DNA of 64,000 nucleotides from Linnemannia schmuckeri (GCA_029449235.1 JANATG010000001.1:2728001-2792000); one strand, 5' to 3'. Counted from the stretch's first letter, positions 1 through 12,755 are shown. Notes: generated by a model from the sequence alone, not told the origin. Made by a program: numbers and translations.

Positions 1-1568
1 TTGTGTACCCCTGGTTCCAGACTGTTTGATGGTGCCTGAAAAGTGATAGCCCCATGAAACAAACTGATCGATGATGGCCACCAAGCAGTAGAACTTCAAC
101 ATGTGTCCTCTTCCCTTCCTCGGTAAATACAGAAAACACGCTCATCAACAGCAAATTCCGTTCCCCTTCTTCTCCACTCTCAAACGCTCGGTTTTCCTTT
201 TTTTCATCTCCCGCATGCACATCAATTAAATCTTCAGCAACCTCTCCGATTCGAATATCATCCAACCCTTCGTTATATGAAAAGACAGCCGTGGCACAGG
301 AAGAGGCAAAGAAGCATCAGCCCCTGGCGGGGCGAACACGAGGCGTGAGGTACGTAATAATACTTTCGTTAATTTGACCTATCTATTTCTTTTTATTTTT
401 TTCCTCCGTCGCTCCTTCACTTGCATTCATCCCTCCCTGATCTAGATCATTCTTGTTGACCATTCAGGTCCGAGGGAGGGAGCGCCTCCCTCTCTTCCCT
501 GGGTATTCATCACTCACTTCCCTTCTACAACTGATTACATTCATCAGATTGTTAGTTCACTCGCATTCCATGCAACGGCACAAACTCCTATTCTGTCCAT
601 GTAGCGCATGGCTGACTCATTTTCTCCTTTTCCCTTCCACTCCTTTTCTTCCGCTTCAATGTGCCCTTACAGGGAACTGGAGATCTATTCGTATCAACTG
701 CACCATCCATTTTTGCTATCGCTTACTCACTCCATGCGATACCAGTGCAACAATAAGCAAGACAGGAACGTCGATTCACAAAAATTAAGACTATTCGCAC
801 AATGAATCCAACAAACAAAAGCCGCCTCTCTGGCCCTACTACATTTATCCGTCCTATCCTTTCCTGATTTCATCCTCCACGCTTGCTGAGGCGTGTGCAT
901 CGTCAACGTACTTCGACGATTTGGTCATGTAAGTGAACTCGTTATTCTTTTTTTATTAACACACTAGTGCTAGGCAGGTCGAAATTCTCTAATTAGTTAT
1001 TTCACCCCTTGCCCCATCCTTGTCATACCATGGGTCAACAATGTGTGGTGTGAACGTTTTACTAACATCGGGTTCATTTCTTCAATGCTCTTTTTTTTAT
1101 AGCGTCCACTTATGACAAAATTTACCGCCCTCCTTTTTCTTTTTTGAGCACCCATCCGCGGGCTGGTTCTTATTTTTTTGTCCACGACTCTCGTCTGCGA
1201 GACAAAAAAAATAATACGCGGCGACAACGTAACTACTGTAAGTTGAATTTACTTTATGTACATCATTTTTGCTCTTCTCAAACTCTTTGACCAGCTCCTT
1301 CACTATCACTGTTCAGATAACACTAACCCTTGAATTTTTTTTTACCCCGCCTCTCTATATTTTTGCAGTGGTAGTCGGCGATCTTATTACCAGTCGCAAG
1401 AACATCCTCATTATACTCTTCAACATCCTAGCCCCGAGGTCGCCTCTCTTCTACGGTGGATCAAGGACCGATGGGGAGCGTATGTTTCCTCTTCCATTCG
1501 AATTGCCCTTGTGAGAGATGTAATATTCATACATGGGTGATAGAGTGTCAGAGTTCTACTCTGAAATG
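1..1568. other. No recognisable gene
   Basis: Only short, T-rich or low-complexity reading frames are present on either strand. None carries a domain I recognise, a convincing start context or splice sites that would join it to a neighbour. Short homopolymer runs are common. Confidence 0.5.
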
Positions 1569-1572
1569 ACAT

Positions 1573-1957
1573 TGTTGCAAAATATGGTGGTGGCTAGACA
1601 GCTGTGGTGACGCCTTAGATTAGCAGTCATATTCTTTGTAGACATAGTATTAGTAGTGTGCCCAGCCCTCTTGTCTGCTCTTTGTCCTTTTACACATCAC
1701 TTCTTGGACGAGAGCAGTACTGACAAGAGTTTCGCTGGCGCGCTACAGGTACAAACCCCCTCTTTGATATTATGAATAGAAGGTCCTTTTACACATCACT
1801 TCTTGGACGAGAGCAGTACTGACAAGAGTTTCGCTGGTGCGCTGCAGTGTATCGTTTCGTATGGTTCCTTAGGACACTATTATCACTACCCCCGTACCAA
1901 TTGAGGACTTAACAGCGGTCCTACAACTCTGGCCTTCGACCTTCTCTCTGAGTAACA
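1573..1957 (+). mobile_element. Short repeat with TGTTGC/GTAACA ends and 4-bp target duplication (copy 1)
   Basis: First of a family also found at 9946-10231, 13840-14125, 14126-14366 (truncated) and 48287-48610. The copy begins TGTTGC and ends GTAACA and is flanked by the 4-bp duplication ACAT (1569-1572 and 1958-1961). It is 385 bp, longer than the 286-bp copies, because an internal block of about 66 bp (1683-1748) occurs again at 1783-1848 with unrelated sequence between. There is no coding capacity. Ends of the form TGTNR plus 4-bp duplications are known for Ginger-type DNA transposons; a solo LTR (TG...CA) is the main alternative. Plus orientation is assigned to the TGTTGC end. Confidence 0.7.
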
Positions 1958-1961
1958 ACAT

Positions 1962-3956
1962 CAACTGTTACGCTTTATTTCAGCGCCACCAATATTCGAG
2001 ATCCTTCTTTGCTTACAAATCAATCATATAGTATAAATAGCATCCGTCACTCTAGCTAGTTCCTCAGTTCATAACTCATAGCTTTATTAAAACACGTATA
2101 TTCCAACAGCACCCTAGTACAACCTTGTTACATAGAGTTTCAAGGACAAGAGTCCGCGGTAAGTAGAATAGGCGCTGCCTTGTCTGTCAGGATTCCCCGC
2201 TTTCCCTTAAGCATGTCTTCCTGGTAGTCTTATCTGGTCGCCACGTCCCTACTGTTCCCTAGGACCCAGATCTGGCACGCTTCGGTCCATCCTCCCAATG
2301 CCTGGCTGGCTCCCCTAGGCATCGGTAGCTCCGACTCAGAAAGCTCTTCCGCAGCCAGGCTCTGATGCTCTGCCGATCGCGCGATTTGTTCTCCTTTTGG
2401 GTATCCTTCGTTCCCTCCCGAGCTATTGCACTTGAATAAGTAGCTGCATATCTCTCTCCAATTCTGTCGCCTCCCTCGTCTCTTAAATAGTTACTTTAGT
2501 TCATTTCCGATTCTCCTTCGTATATATATCTTTTTCCCTCAATACTCTCTTCTTATTCTTAAATGTCCATCTTCCGCTGCACGTTCATCTATCTTCCTGT
2601 TCTTTGTTCACTTATCCTTCTTGAGCTCTCTGTCTTTAAGTTTTCTCCTTCCCCTTCTTTACGTGCCTCTGGCTGTGCGTTTGATCGCTCGTGCTGCCTT
2701 TTCCTTAATGAAAGTCACTTTGTCAAGTGCATTCCAAGGTATACAATCAATGCAGATCGCGGACGACGTTCATGTTCTCCTGTTCTCCTTTTTCTGAGTT
2801 CGATGCAACAGAATAGTTGTTATTCATCTCAACAGGAATGACTCCACTGGGGACCTTTGCAGACTTGATCTATAGTTCTATCATAGAAACAAAAAACCTT
2901 ATCCAATGCCTCACTTCCTCGCCCCGTTCCTGCCTTTGTCTCTTACCGTCAATTTCAGTTTTTTTTATCACTTGTTTCAAGTTAAGCGAAATGAGGACAA
3001 AACTATCAAATATCTATAGCGATGGAGCGATTTTTTTCTTCGTGACTAGAAAAACGTCGCGCTGACTATTTTCTTCGGTATTTTTCTTGCTGATGTAGCC
3101 CTTTTATCGTTTAGATCCACTCGGTGATCGCAAGTTACCCTTCCCTCGCAAAAAAAACGTGGTGTTGAAGCGTTATGAGCGAAGATACAACAAAAGAAGT
3201 GTGCATTGACAACATATTCTTTTGCTATGTGTTCTCTTTTTTTCCTTCTTTGTCAACAGCAAGCCCAACATTACTGATGTACAATCGACCCATCCACGTA
3301 ACATCCTAGTCCGCTCAATGGATGAGCGCTACTTATTTATGGTAGCCTTCTTTTTCCAACAAGAAATGCTGACTGCCGTTTGACGCCTCGCTTTCATTCA
3401 ATGTCACCCCAAAGAAACAATTTCATCCGCTGATCATCTTTGCCTTCTCCTTCCCCTCTCTCTCTCGCGCGCGCCTTTTTTCACACTCCTTCATTGCAAC
3501 ACACAGATCCTTCACCCCACTGACTATCTTTGATCCGCCGCCCCCGTCTCCCGTTGCTTCACGTATCTTGATGGAGCAAACTTAAGCCCCATCCTCCTAC
3601 AAAAGTGGTGGAGAACCTGGACACCGGAGCACACACTTCTATTGAACCAACCGGGCGCCACCCTTTTTTTTCTATTGGAAAACCTGGGCATGCTTGTTTT
3701 CAGATAGTGGAGCCGAGGGATGCTATGCCCCATTATTATCGCTTCTCTTGAAACTTGTTTTTCGAAAAAATGACGATAGAAAAAACCAGTCAAACAAAAA
3801 AAAATATCAAAAGGAAAGAAAATGAAAAGGAACAAATGAAGAAGAAAAAAAAAGGCGGTAGAAAAAAAACGCTGAGCGGTCGCAAATTCAACGTTTTCTT
3901 CAAGGACCACTCATTTTTTTCATCCGCCAGTCGCTGTTCAATATTGGCACTTTTCT
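1962..3956. other. No recognisable gene
   Basis: T- and C-rich sequence with frequent homopolymers. A 92-codon plus-strand frame at 2563-2841 and frames at 2817-3065 and 3755-4051 look compositional (Ser/Phe/Leu or Lys rich) and match no family I know. The minus strand around 2230-2440 reads in a coding-like way but shows no recognisable motif. Confidence 0.45.
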
Positions 3957-5340
3957 TTATTTTTTTTCCTCAAAAGATAGCCAACTCCTGTATCTGCTCG
4001 GAAACAACCGTTCAAGCTCCTCCTCCGGTCGCAATGCGATCGGATAGTTGAATGACAGTTTTTCAAGATCCGGCAGCGGTTGAAACTCATTCGTATCCAT
4101 CCCCTTTACCATCTCTTCCGCATCCAACAGCTGCCCCAGATTCTGGAGCTGGCATATGATCATGTCATCTGACAAGACAGACCGGTTGTTGCTGCTGCTG
4201 ATCGTATTTTCTTCTGGTTTCTGTCAAGGAGTTCGAGATCGTTCTTGTTCCACTCGATCCTCACTCACCCTCCATTGCCGCCACCTCTCAACCTCCTCCT
4301 GTCTCCTCCTCTTAGACTGACCACTCGTCCGTCCCGAAGCAACAATCCAGTTCAGCTCCCAATCCTTGCCAACCAAGTCCTTATTCCCCTCATCCAAGGC
4401 AACCCTTAGTTTCTGTAGATACTGCAGCCGTCCAAGTAGACAGAGCCCTCCCTTGAGCGGCAACTGAAGTTTGGGGTGTGTTGCTTGCTGTAAATAATGT
4501 CGTGACGTTGTTATGGAATCCAAATCCGGAGATCCTTGAGATTTGGGCAGAAACGGGAGATATACCCAAAAACGATCTGTGTGTAGACGGGCTGGAATAA
4601 AGGGGTATGTGAACTATGATGTGGAGGGTTTGGAGACCACGGCATTGCCAGACTGACGCTGGTGAAGTGGTAGTGGTTGCAGAGCCCCGATATTTCTCGT
4701 TTGGTGTAGTGCTATGTCGCTTGTTAAGGTCGGTATATCCTTGTCGCAAGAAAAGATCCAGCTCTTCCAGTCGTATCAGTGTCTTAAAATTGTGAGGCAG
4801 GCGAGTTGAGGACAGGTGCAAAGGTATTCATGGATGAGTCGATGAGTAACGGCTAGAGACAGATCGGAACATGCTCTGGGATGATTGCTCATAGACGGTT
4901 TCCACCAGATCTCCAAGGTCGTAAGGGTTTTAGGCTGGAGAAAATGGACTAGAAAAGTTGAGGCGTTACATCCAGTGCGTATAAAGACAGATTCCGCAAC
5001 GACAAAGGATACACATTTGTTAAGAGCATATGACTCTCCTCAGCTGACATCCAATGTCCAAGGTTCGAAAAATGCGTCTGGTTGAGGGTGATATTGTTTG
5101 CCTTCAGCACTTCAATCAGCCTAATTCAAAAGTGCCGCAAACTGTCGTTCTTGATGTAGTACTACATCATCCCCATCAACTTGAGCTCCTTGAGGTTGAG
5201 CATGAATGACAAGAGCCTCTCGAGATTCTCTTGAGCAAATACAATCCTGGTGAGAACGAGAGACTGAAGCTGTGGGAACGATTGATCCTGTTGCTACTCT
5301 AGTTCTGTCGCCGTAACGGTGAAGATTGTCCATCATACAC
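3957..5340 (-). pseudogene. Broken F-box/LRR gene, family B
   Basis: The minus strand carries pieces in several frames that line up in order with the intact 675-aa protein at 23401-25428. The C-terminal piece (3957-4175) keeps the QLxNLG...EEMVK...LFPSR pattern. The next piece (4224-4523) keeps GGLCLLGRL and NWIVASGR. The piece up to 4821 keeps GYTDLxxRH and WQCRGLxTLHI. Near 5150-5320 the LQSLVL...AQENLERLL...LNLKELKLM stretch is readable in another frame. At least three frameshifts separate the pieces, and no F-box N-terminus is found upstream, so the copy is both frameshifted and 5'-truncated. The product, if ever made, would have been an SCF-type substrate adaptor (inferred from the F-box of the intact relative). 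Confidence 0.75.
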
Positions 5341-5922
5341 CGAACTCATGTGCTTCGACACAAAGGTCCTTCAATAATGGACACATCTTTAGGATCCTGC
5401 CAATGTCACACTGTGCATAATATGAGCACCTCGTTTGGATTGTAAGACGGACGAGAGATAATGGGAAAGGAAAGCGACTGATATTGGTAACCCCGCAGTG
5501 CGCAGCAAAAAGAACATTCTGCTGCAGACGGGCTGAGACATATAAGAGGCAGAGAACGGAAAGTAGACCGAGGCAATTTTAATTTGTGCTCTTTTGGAGT
5601 TTTGGGACTGGTAAGGCAAGGTATGGTCGATTGCACCCCTGGATTGCATCGGGTGAGGCTGAAATGAAATTAGGGCGCGAATAAGACTCGTTCGCATTGG
5701 TCATCGCCTCTGTCCCTCATCAGTTCCAGTGACCAGGATGGCCCAGTAATTCGGCATTCAATAAAACATTACCATTCACATTCGCCCCTCGTTTACTTCA
5801 AGTAACCAATGCATGCTAATGACTCCATAGAAAAAAAATGAAAAGTCATGGATCTTTAAGCAAATTTAACAAAGATTCCAGACATATCTACTGCCGACTA
5901 TCAGAAAAGCCACCCAAAGTTT
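5341..5922. other. Spacer between two broken F-box genes
   Basis: A 102-codon minus-strand frame at 5389-5697 resembles no F-box or LRR segment, and I see no other family. The F-box start of the preceding pseudogene should lie here but is missing. Confidence 0.4.
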
Positions 5923-7906
5923 TTATTTACTTCCTAGCTTGATGCCAAAGAGCGACTTGCGTGTACCTCGAAACAACCGCTCAATCACCTTCTCAGACCA
6001 CTGCATCGAGAAACGGTCAAAAGCCAACTCCTCAAGTGATGGCGATGGGCGACACAACTTGGCATCCATCTCTTTCACCATCTCCTCCACATCCTCCAAG
6101 AGGCTAAGGTGTTGAAGCTGAGCCCAGACCTCAGCATCTGCCTCAGTGGCACCTCTGGCAACAAGCTGCTGTGCCCGATTCGTCTCCTGTTGTTCTTCTA
6201 TTTCACTTTGTCGTCGCCAGCTCTCGACCTCCTTCCGCCCCATACCTCTGAACTTGTCTGTCTGTCCTGCTAGTGTCATTCCATTCAGATTCATTTCCTT
6301 GCATGACCCTGCTATCGTTCCTCTCAGCGACACCACCCTCAGTCTCCGGAGCTGACTCAGCCGACCAAGCAAGCAGAGCCCTCCCTCTAGCTGCAAGCAA
6401 ATCTTGGGATCTGGATGCTGACCCGATGAAAAAATGTCAAAAGGGAGAAAAATCTCGAACTCCTCTAGACAAGGAACAGCTCCGGAGATGTACCCAAAGA
6501 CGATGCGACTGTGAACAAACGACCGCAGAGGTGAGGACTTGTGGTCGAGGAGATCAAGACGTAGAACACGGAGATTGCGACAATGCCAGATGCCAACATA
6601 GGATGAGGGTACAACGGTTTCGATGCTTGAAGCCGTCGTTCGTGTCGCTTAGTCTCCTCTTCCAAATAAGTCCATGTCCGGGTGGAAAACAGCTGTCTTG
6701 AGAGTCTTGAGATGAACTGCATGAGTCGACATGCAATGGTACTTGAAGAGAAGGGCCGACGCAGATTTGAGATCAAGGTTGTTCTGGAACAGTGTGCCAC
6801 AAGGACGTCCTCTCTTCGCCCAATACAGCCCCAGTGTGGTCAAGCAGGGGGTGTGCAGCTCCAGGGCCTTGAGATACGACGGGGAAACGTCATACGCCCA
6901 TAGACATCATTCCGATGTGACCGAGCAGACATCTGGCGTCAGCAGATGGAGTTCCTCGGGCAAGGACCAGCGGTAGGTAGACAGGTGAAATGTTTCAAGG
7001 ATGACCGGGAACGTCCTCACATGCTGAAAGAGCCGCAACAAATCATCACTCACAACCAGCATGCCTATCGGTCGAAGCGCCTTTAGCTTGGGTGCAGAAT
7101 CCAGAAGATGTTCCAGTCGGTAAGATTCGACAAGGACGTTCCGGAGTGTCAGTTCTCAAAGCAAGAATGGCCGAATATACTGCTGGGATTGTTGTTGCTT
7201 TTGGCCAGGAAGGCGATTCCATAAAAGCGCCCCTCTCTCATTTTCAAGCCCCAGCTCAATGCAAAGATGCTGCAGAAGCGGGCAGTCGCGCGGAATCCGG
7301 TCAATGTCGATGGGTGTATTATCTAAAGAATAAATGTCGATAGTAAGACTGGTCAAAGTTGGTGGAAAGGGAAATAGTTAGAAGCTGGGGCTCTGTGAGG
7401 ATAGTAGAAGTTGGAGTCGCATACTTGGTGATATTGAGGACTAGCTCCTTGAGTAGTGAGAAGGCGTAGAGTGTTGGTTTTTGGTCGAATGTCCTTCCTG
7501 TGGCGTGAGTCCTGCTCTTCGCTATTAGCTGCCCCTCGTATTTACACTGGCTGTGTTCAATGCTGCCTCTGTGAAATCCAACAGCATAGAATTCAAAGCA
7601 CTCCTTTGGTAGGAAGCAACAGAGGCGCTGGGCACCAGTCAGTCGAGATTTCAAAACCTCCTCTGGAGGCAGACTGGGGCTGATCAAAAAGTTGGCAGAG
7701 ACGGTGCGAAGGAGGTGATTCTGGTTCAGAAGAAACCACTGGCGACTGACAAGAGCGACAGTCCAGCGGACTGTAAAGTCGTCGAGGAAAAAGAAAATAC
7801 GTTCGAGTATCACTGGTATATCGAGAGGGAATGGTTTTGTGGATGAGGGGTGGTATCTGATGAGTTGTTTTGGCATCCCTGAGAATGGATTCTTGAGCAG
7901 AGTCAT
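5923..7906 (-). pseudogene. Broken F-box/LRR gene, family B, with F-box intact
   Basis: The likely start is the Met codon at 7906. The N-terminal piece (7906-7319) holds a readable F-box: PLDIPVILERI, a Trp-rich middle, and VSRQWFLLNQNHLLR. The frame is lost near 7340; the next homologous piece (7356-7156, SLTIDIYSLDNTPIDI...CPLLQHLCIE) is in another frame, as is the one ending near 6649 (HLKTLKTAVFHPDMDLF). The C-terminal 157 codons (6396-5923) are open and match the family end (GGLCLLGRL, VESWRR, VEEMVKEMDA, IERLF). Several frameshifts make a full protein impossible from this sequence. It lies next to the more decayed copy at 3957-5340 in the same orientation, consistent with tandem duplication. 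Confidence 0.8.
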
Positions 7907-9945
7907 TGCTGTGAGGAGATGAGAGAGGGTGGGTACTGGTGAAAGGAGAGAGTAAGAAAGAGGTTGGAGAAAGAAAGATAGAGAGGATAAAAATAAACAC
8001 TTGTGATACAAAAGCAAGATAACAATTTGACAGGTCGAATTACATGGTCTGGACTGCGTGCCATGTGGCGTGTTGCAACAGAAAAGTAAAAATAAAGAAA
8101 CTGCACGTCGACAGTCGACTGTGATTTATTGCTCACTCTTAGACGTCGATAACCAAAACAGCATTAAGGTCACGGCGACTTCTAGCCCTTATGGACAGGT
8201 CGGTCCCTTCTGGGTGTTTTTGAATCATAACCTGTAACGACATGCTGTCATCAACGAGGCTGACCAACAATACAAACTGATGGCAAGTGCGAACTACATC
8301 AAGACAGATTAGGTTTTTGGGTCTCCGGGTGGCGAGTGGGCGATTGACCACTACCCTCCTCGTTGCCCACCTTTCCTTTGCCACCTCTTATTGTCCTTTC
8401 TATTGCGCCTCGTCACATACCTTTTATGTTTGTGTTCTCTTAGCCTTGTCGCTGTGTTCGTCCATTAAAACATAGCAAGAGCAAGAAGGCGCACAATGCA
8501 GCCGTCCTTTACTGTTGACAGGGACAGCAAAACACATACATGCATCAGTAGAAGTTTGGAGGAAACGAATGAGAGATTAGCTCGAGATAAGGTGGTTCTG
8601 CATGAGACGAATTATTATCAGGAGTATCCCTCTATTTCGCTGTATTCGAATAAAACAATTGCAGCTATTCTCATTAAAAGGTTGGTTCTGAGGTATATAT
8701 AATGTAATGCAATTAGCACACAATTCTACAACTTTGAGCGGTTTGATATTTGAAAGGCATAGCAAAAAAACCGTGCATCACTCGGTCAATGTTACTATTT
8801 TTGTTTTGAAACAGAGCAAATGAGATCAATGCAAATATTAGGCACTATCAGTTATTTGTAGATCCTTTGTTTCAGGGACAGATCAATGCCTACCGAGATC
8901 TAGGGACCAATATCACTTCTCGATCAGCCATCAACGACCTGCTTTTAGTGCTGTGCTGTATGACCGCTTCCTTTCGTTAATGTCAAATGTTCCTCCTCTC
9001 CTCCAGATGAAAAATTAACCGAGGCCTGTGGCTTTCTTTTTGCCCTTCTTCCCACTTCTCACGCTTTTTGTATTTTGAGCTGACTTGATCACCCCTTCTT
9101 TCTTTTCTCTCCTTCAACCGCTCATTCTATCTTGTCAGCAATAACGAAATCAAGCACAAGATCAAAAGATCAAAACAGGAAGAAATGGATTCACCACCGG
9201 AAAACTAAACTAGCTCACAATCAGGAAAAGTTGTGTCGTTGCATTGATTCGCTGACAGATGCACCTCGCCCCTTGAGAGAGATGATTCAACCGATGATCA
9301 TCGACCTACTCGCGATCGCTCGTTCAGGATATGCTTCAGGCTTCCTTGCTTGAAGAAGAAGGAGGAACAAAATGGCTCCTTTGCATACAAAGGATACTAG
9401 ACAGCAATCGGAAGTTAGGTAGTGAAGGAGGTGTGTGAGGGGTGTTAGGCTTAAGGTTATAGGTCAAACAGAAAGCGTGAATGAAAACAAAGGGTTGATA
9501 GAGTTGTTATTGGCATTGGTGTAGACACCAAGTTGTATGTGGTCCCTGGGAAAATGATGGCTCCGTCGAAAGAGCACATTCGGTCAGCGAGAGTGGCAAC
9601 TGTTAAGGGTGTTATCAGCCAATAAAAATTATTCACTCTAGGTTCAAGCTGGATAGAACCAGAATGGTCTTCCTGATGACTTTGGAATCGGAAAGTACTT
9701 TATAATGACGCTTCTCGATGGTACCCATTAGTAGGTTATTGTATAAGAGACTTTTGCGTTGCTGGCTATGAAATTTTTACAGGAAAAAACGTTGACCCCC
9801 CAGTGGCCAAATGATGCGGCAGAGGCGCGTGAATATGTTCCCAGTACAATTTCGAATCATATTTCTCACATTTCGTACGCTCGTTTTTTTTCACGGTCAA
9901 AGCGTCGTTTTTAACTCCCGCCTATTAAAGTAGAGTGGTAGTAAT
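7907..9945. other. No recognisable gene; one small open frame at 9132-9353
   Basis: Most of the stretch shows nothing I can assign. A 73-codon plus-strand frame at 9132-9353 has a basic N-terminus and an ordered-looking C-terminus (DAPRPLREMIQPM, LLAIARSGYASGFLA). I do not recognise it; it may be a scrap of a larger gene. The 4 bp just before the next repeat (9942-9945, TAAT) are its target-site duplication. Confidence 0.35.
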
Positions 9946-10231
9946 TGTTACTCAGGGAGAGGGTCGAAGGCCAGAGTTATAGGACCGCTGTTAAGCCCTC
10001 AATTGGTACGGGGTAGTGATAGTAATGTCCTAATGGAACCACACGAAACAATATACTGTAACGCGCCAACGAAACTCTTGTCAGTATTGCTCTTGTCCAA
10101 GAAGTGATGTGTAAAAGGACAAAGAGCAGACAAGAGGGCTGGGCGCACTACTAATACTATGTCTACAAAGAATATGACTGCTAATCTAAGGTATCGCCAC
10201 CGCTGCCTAGCCGCCACCTTATTTTGCAACA
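9946..10231 (-). mobile_element. Short repeat with TGTTAC/GCAACA ends and 4-bp target duplication (copy 2)
   Basis: A 286-bp element, about the same sequence as the copy at 13840-14125 but in the opposite orientation. It begins TGTTAC and ends GCAACA and is flanked by TAAT on both sides (9942-9945 and 10232-10235). No open frame of note. This is the cleanest copy for defining the family boundaries. Confidence 0.75.
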
Positions 10232-10235
10232 TAAT

Positions 10236-11355
10236 CTACCCCAGGAACTCAGCCCTACATCTTTCAAAGAGATTGGAGAAGAACTGACCGAGAAAAAAAA
10301 GAAACAAAGTCTTTTGGCACTCACGAAATACGCACTTGAGTGTTATGCTTGATTTTGACCATTCAGATCTATTTTTCTTTGTTTGGTTCATGCAGGCGGT
10401 AGAGATGGACTTGTGTACTCAAATCTATTTTTAGGAAGAAAGAGTGAAGAAAACACAGCAATAAGAGTAGCTGAGGGTGTAGTAATCAAAGGTTCTTTAC
10501 TTTATCTCTACTTTGCTTGTTGCGGCCTGCTCTCATAAATGTCTTTCTACTCAATGACGCTGAGGGAACGAGAGAGAGAACTGAGAGACGAGAGAGAAAC
10601 AAGGCAAGAAAAGGCAACGAAGGAAAAGAGACATAGGAGAAAGCAAGTAAAGATTAGAAAGGCCTTGTAGAGGAGAAAGGAAGATGAGGTAAAGAACATT
10701 TTAGTCATTTTCTTCTACATTTGCTGTTCCTTGCAAGGGTTTGTTCATACAAAGTTAACATCCTTCTAACAAGACGGCGGAGGACATGATATGGGCATAA
10801 CTGCTCTTGTGCTGCCGAGAACATACCTCGCTTGTTGTTGCTGCACCTTTTGTCTGTGGTAGTGGCTGCAGCAAGACCAGTAACTTGAGAGGAGTGCAGG
10901 CTATTACGAAGAAGAAGAGGTTGTCCCTCTTTACTAAAAGATGAAAAGAAGACCATCAACTTTGAAGTGTGTCTCGTACACAACGTCGGCTACAATCTCT
11001 TCGTCATAGGACGCTGAGGAGCCTAGAATCGCAGGTAAAAGACGAGGACGCCATAAGCAGGTAGCAGGCCCTTGTGGTAATCTTTGCAACGCTCTTGTCC
11101 TTAACAACTGCAGCAAGTCCAAGGAGGAGGTTTAAAAGTCCAACAGCTATTTGTTGTCCCATATCTTTCACAGCCTGGCGAGAGAGAGGTACTTGTTTTA
11201 TTGTCATTCATAAGGGCTTAAAGAGACTAAAAGCAGAAGAAAAAGGAGCTGTCAGTTTGTGGACAAACAACGGAAAAGACACTCAAGCAGCAATTAGCGC
11301 TTGTTGATAGTTAAACGTCTGCTCCTGAAATATAATCGTAACCTTACCCGGCAAT
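10236..11355. other. No recognisable gene
   Basis: Short frames occur on both strands (for example minus 11207-11004 and 10983-10705). They do not chain into a protein that I recognise. A minus-strand stretch at 11000-11210 looks somewhat coding-like but has no identifiable motif. Confidence 0.4.
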
Positions 11356-11357
11356 CC

Positions 11358-11446
11358 AGAAAACGCCTGCTTGAATGATGCTTAACAGATATGATAGAGA
11401 GATCAAAAAGCAACGTTGCTATGAACGCTTGGCTACCACAAACCTT
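11358..11446 (-). pseudogene. Short fragment derived from large-subunit (25S/28S) rRNA
   Basis: Read on the minus strand, the sequence from the block CTTGGCTACCACAA (plus strand, near 11430-11443) through GATCAAAAAGCAACGTTGC (about 11401-11419) matches the conserved LSU rRNA segment around GTTCATAGCGACGTTGC...TTTTTGATC. The neighbouring segment is recognisable but carries a deletion of about 12 bases. Its end at CCACAA lies at nearly the same rRNA position as the ends of the larger copies at 41858-42557 and 47635-48184. It is too short and diverged to be functional rRNA. Confidence 0.7.
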
Positions 11447-11753
11447 GTTGACAAGGCTGAAATTGGAGAGATGACAGTTGGCAAAGCAAATCATGATAAA
11501 ATGCCAGTTTGTAAAGCGGCAAACAGTAAAGTGATCGATGGCAAAACAAAGGAACATTGGCAAAGTAAAATAGTAGAAATTGATCATTGATCTCAACTTG
11601 AACAATCACACAAGACACGGATACATGTTTTTTGTGAGTGATCAGTCGATTTTTGTGTAATGTTGTAAGTGATCGCTCGACGGGTACCCTTTAATGACTT
11701 CAGTTCCCTTGAAATTCTTCGTACAACCGTGGTCAATATTAATGTGATCGAAA

Positions 11754-11857
11754 ATGGAACTCTCCCATCATTCTGTGCCATCAGTTTGCCCAGCTCACTT
11801 GCACGATGGAACTTTCCCATCATTCTATATCAATAGTTTGCCAATTTCACTTGCATG
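11754..11857. repeat. Two-copy 52-bp tandem repeat
   Basis: Units 11754-11805 and 11806-11857 each begin ATGGAAC and contain TCCCATCATTCT and CACTTGCA; they differ at roughly ten positions. No coding role is apparent. Confidence 0.65.
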
Positions 11858-12658
11858 ATCACTTGTTCCAAAATTTGACCCTTCGCTAGTAAAGCTACAA
11901 AAGAGTTGACAATAGCGTCTATCTCACTCCCAAGGAAAGCAGAAACCGGGCTTAGATACGAAATAGAGTTGGGCTATTGGGCAATTGTGAGCTACTGTTC
12001 GACTCCTACGTAAAACATGTACATGTACAGTCACCCCTCAGTGATTGGTATCATTTTTACCGTTTGCTAGGGGAGCCGGTGAGATCTGCCGTCTTCTCCT
12101 TTGTCCTCGCCTTCACCATTACTTAAAGCTGTTCATTTGACACACTCCGTGAATGATGTCTGATGGGTTGGGTGGTTAGATGAAGGGGGAAGTGACGTTT
12201 TCTTTTCGGGCAGTCAACTACGAACTACGCAGCAACGTCTTTCATGCACAAAAATGTCTCAGTGTTTGCAAGACATACAAACTCTATTATTCAAAAGTCG
12301 CCAGTACTACTGGGGCTCTCAAACTTTGTGATCAATTAAGATGTTTCCATTCTCCATGGGCAAGGCCCTGAGCACTTTCTAAAAACTGTATGAGAGGCCC
12401 TGGAAGAGAGAAATGTAGACATGCTCTCGCCTGTTCGGCTCTACTTGTTGTCTGCTGTTGGACTTTGTGCTTTATTTATTTGCACATGCCTTTCCCCTCA
12501 CCCACTTTTCTCAGTTCCCCTCGCCCACCTTGACGTGTTCAATATAAAGGCCATCTACCATTTGCTCACCTCCCCTCGCTCTCCACTTCTATCCATCTCT
12601 CCTCCATTTTTTGACTGTTACCATACTCCACTCTCCAGCTACATTCTGTTATATCAAG
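11858..12658. other. Upstream region of the GH24 gene
   Basis: The last 250 bases before 12659 are pyrimidine-rich, as is common in fungal promoters and leaders. A 100-codon open frame at 12421-12723 overlaps the proposed leader intron and is treated as non-coding. No TATA box stands out at a usual distance. Confidence 0.35.
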
Positions 12659-12755
12659 GTAAATTGACACTCTTACTATCATACTTGATGCCTTTGACAC
12701 AGATTCTTAAACACTTGATTTAACATACTCTTTTATTTTGTTTTCTAATTCACAG
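12659..12755 (+). other. Probable 5'-leader intron of the GH24 gene
   Basis: AAG|GTAAATTG is a good fungal donor at 12659 and TTCACAG a good acceptor ending at 12755, giving a 97-nt intron that ends 5 nt before the proposed start codon. Removing it would also join an upstream open frame (from 12421) in phase with the lysozyme frame, so an N-terminally extended product is formally possible, but the downstream Met begins a typical signal peptide. Confidence 0.5.
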
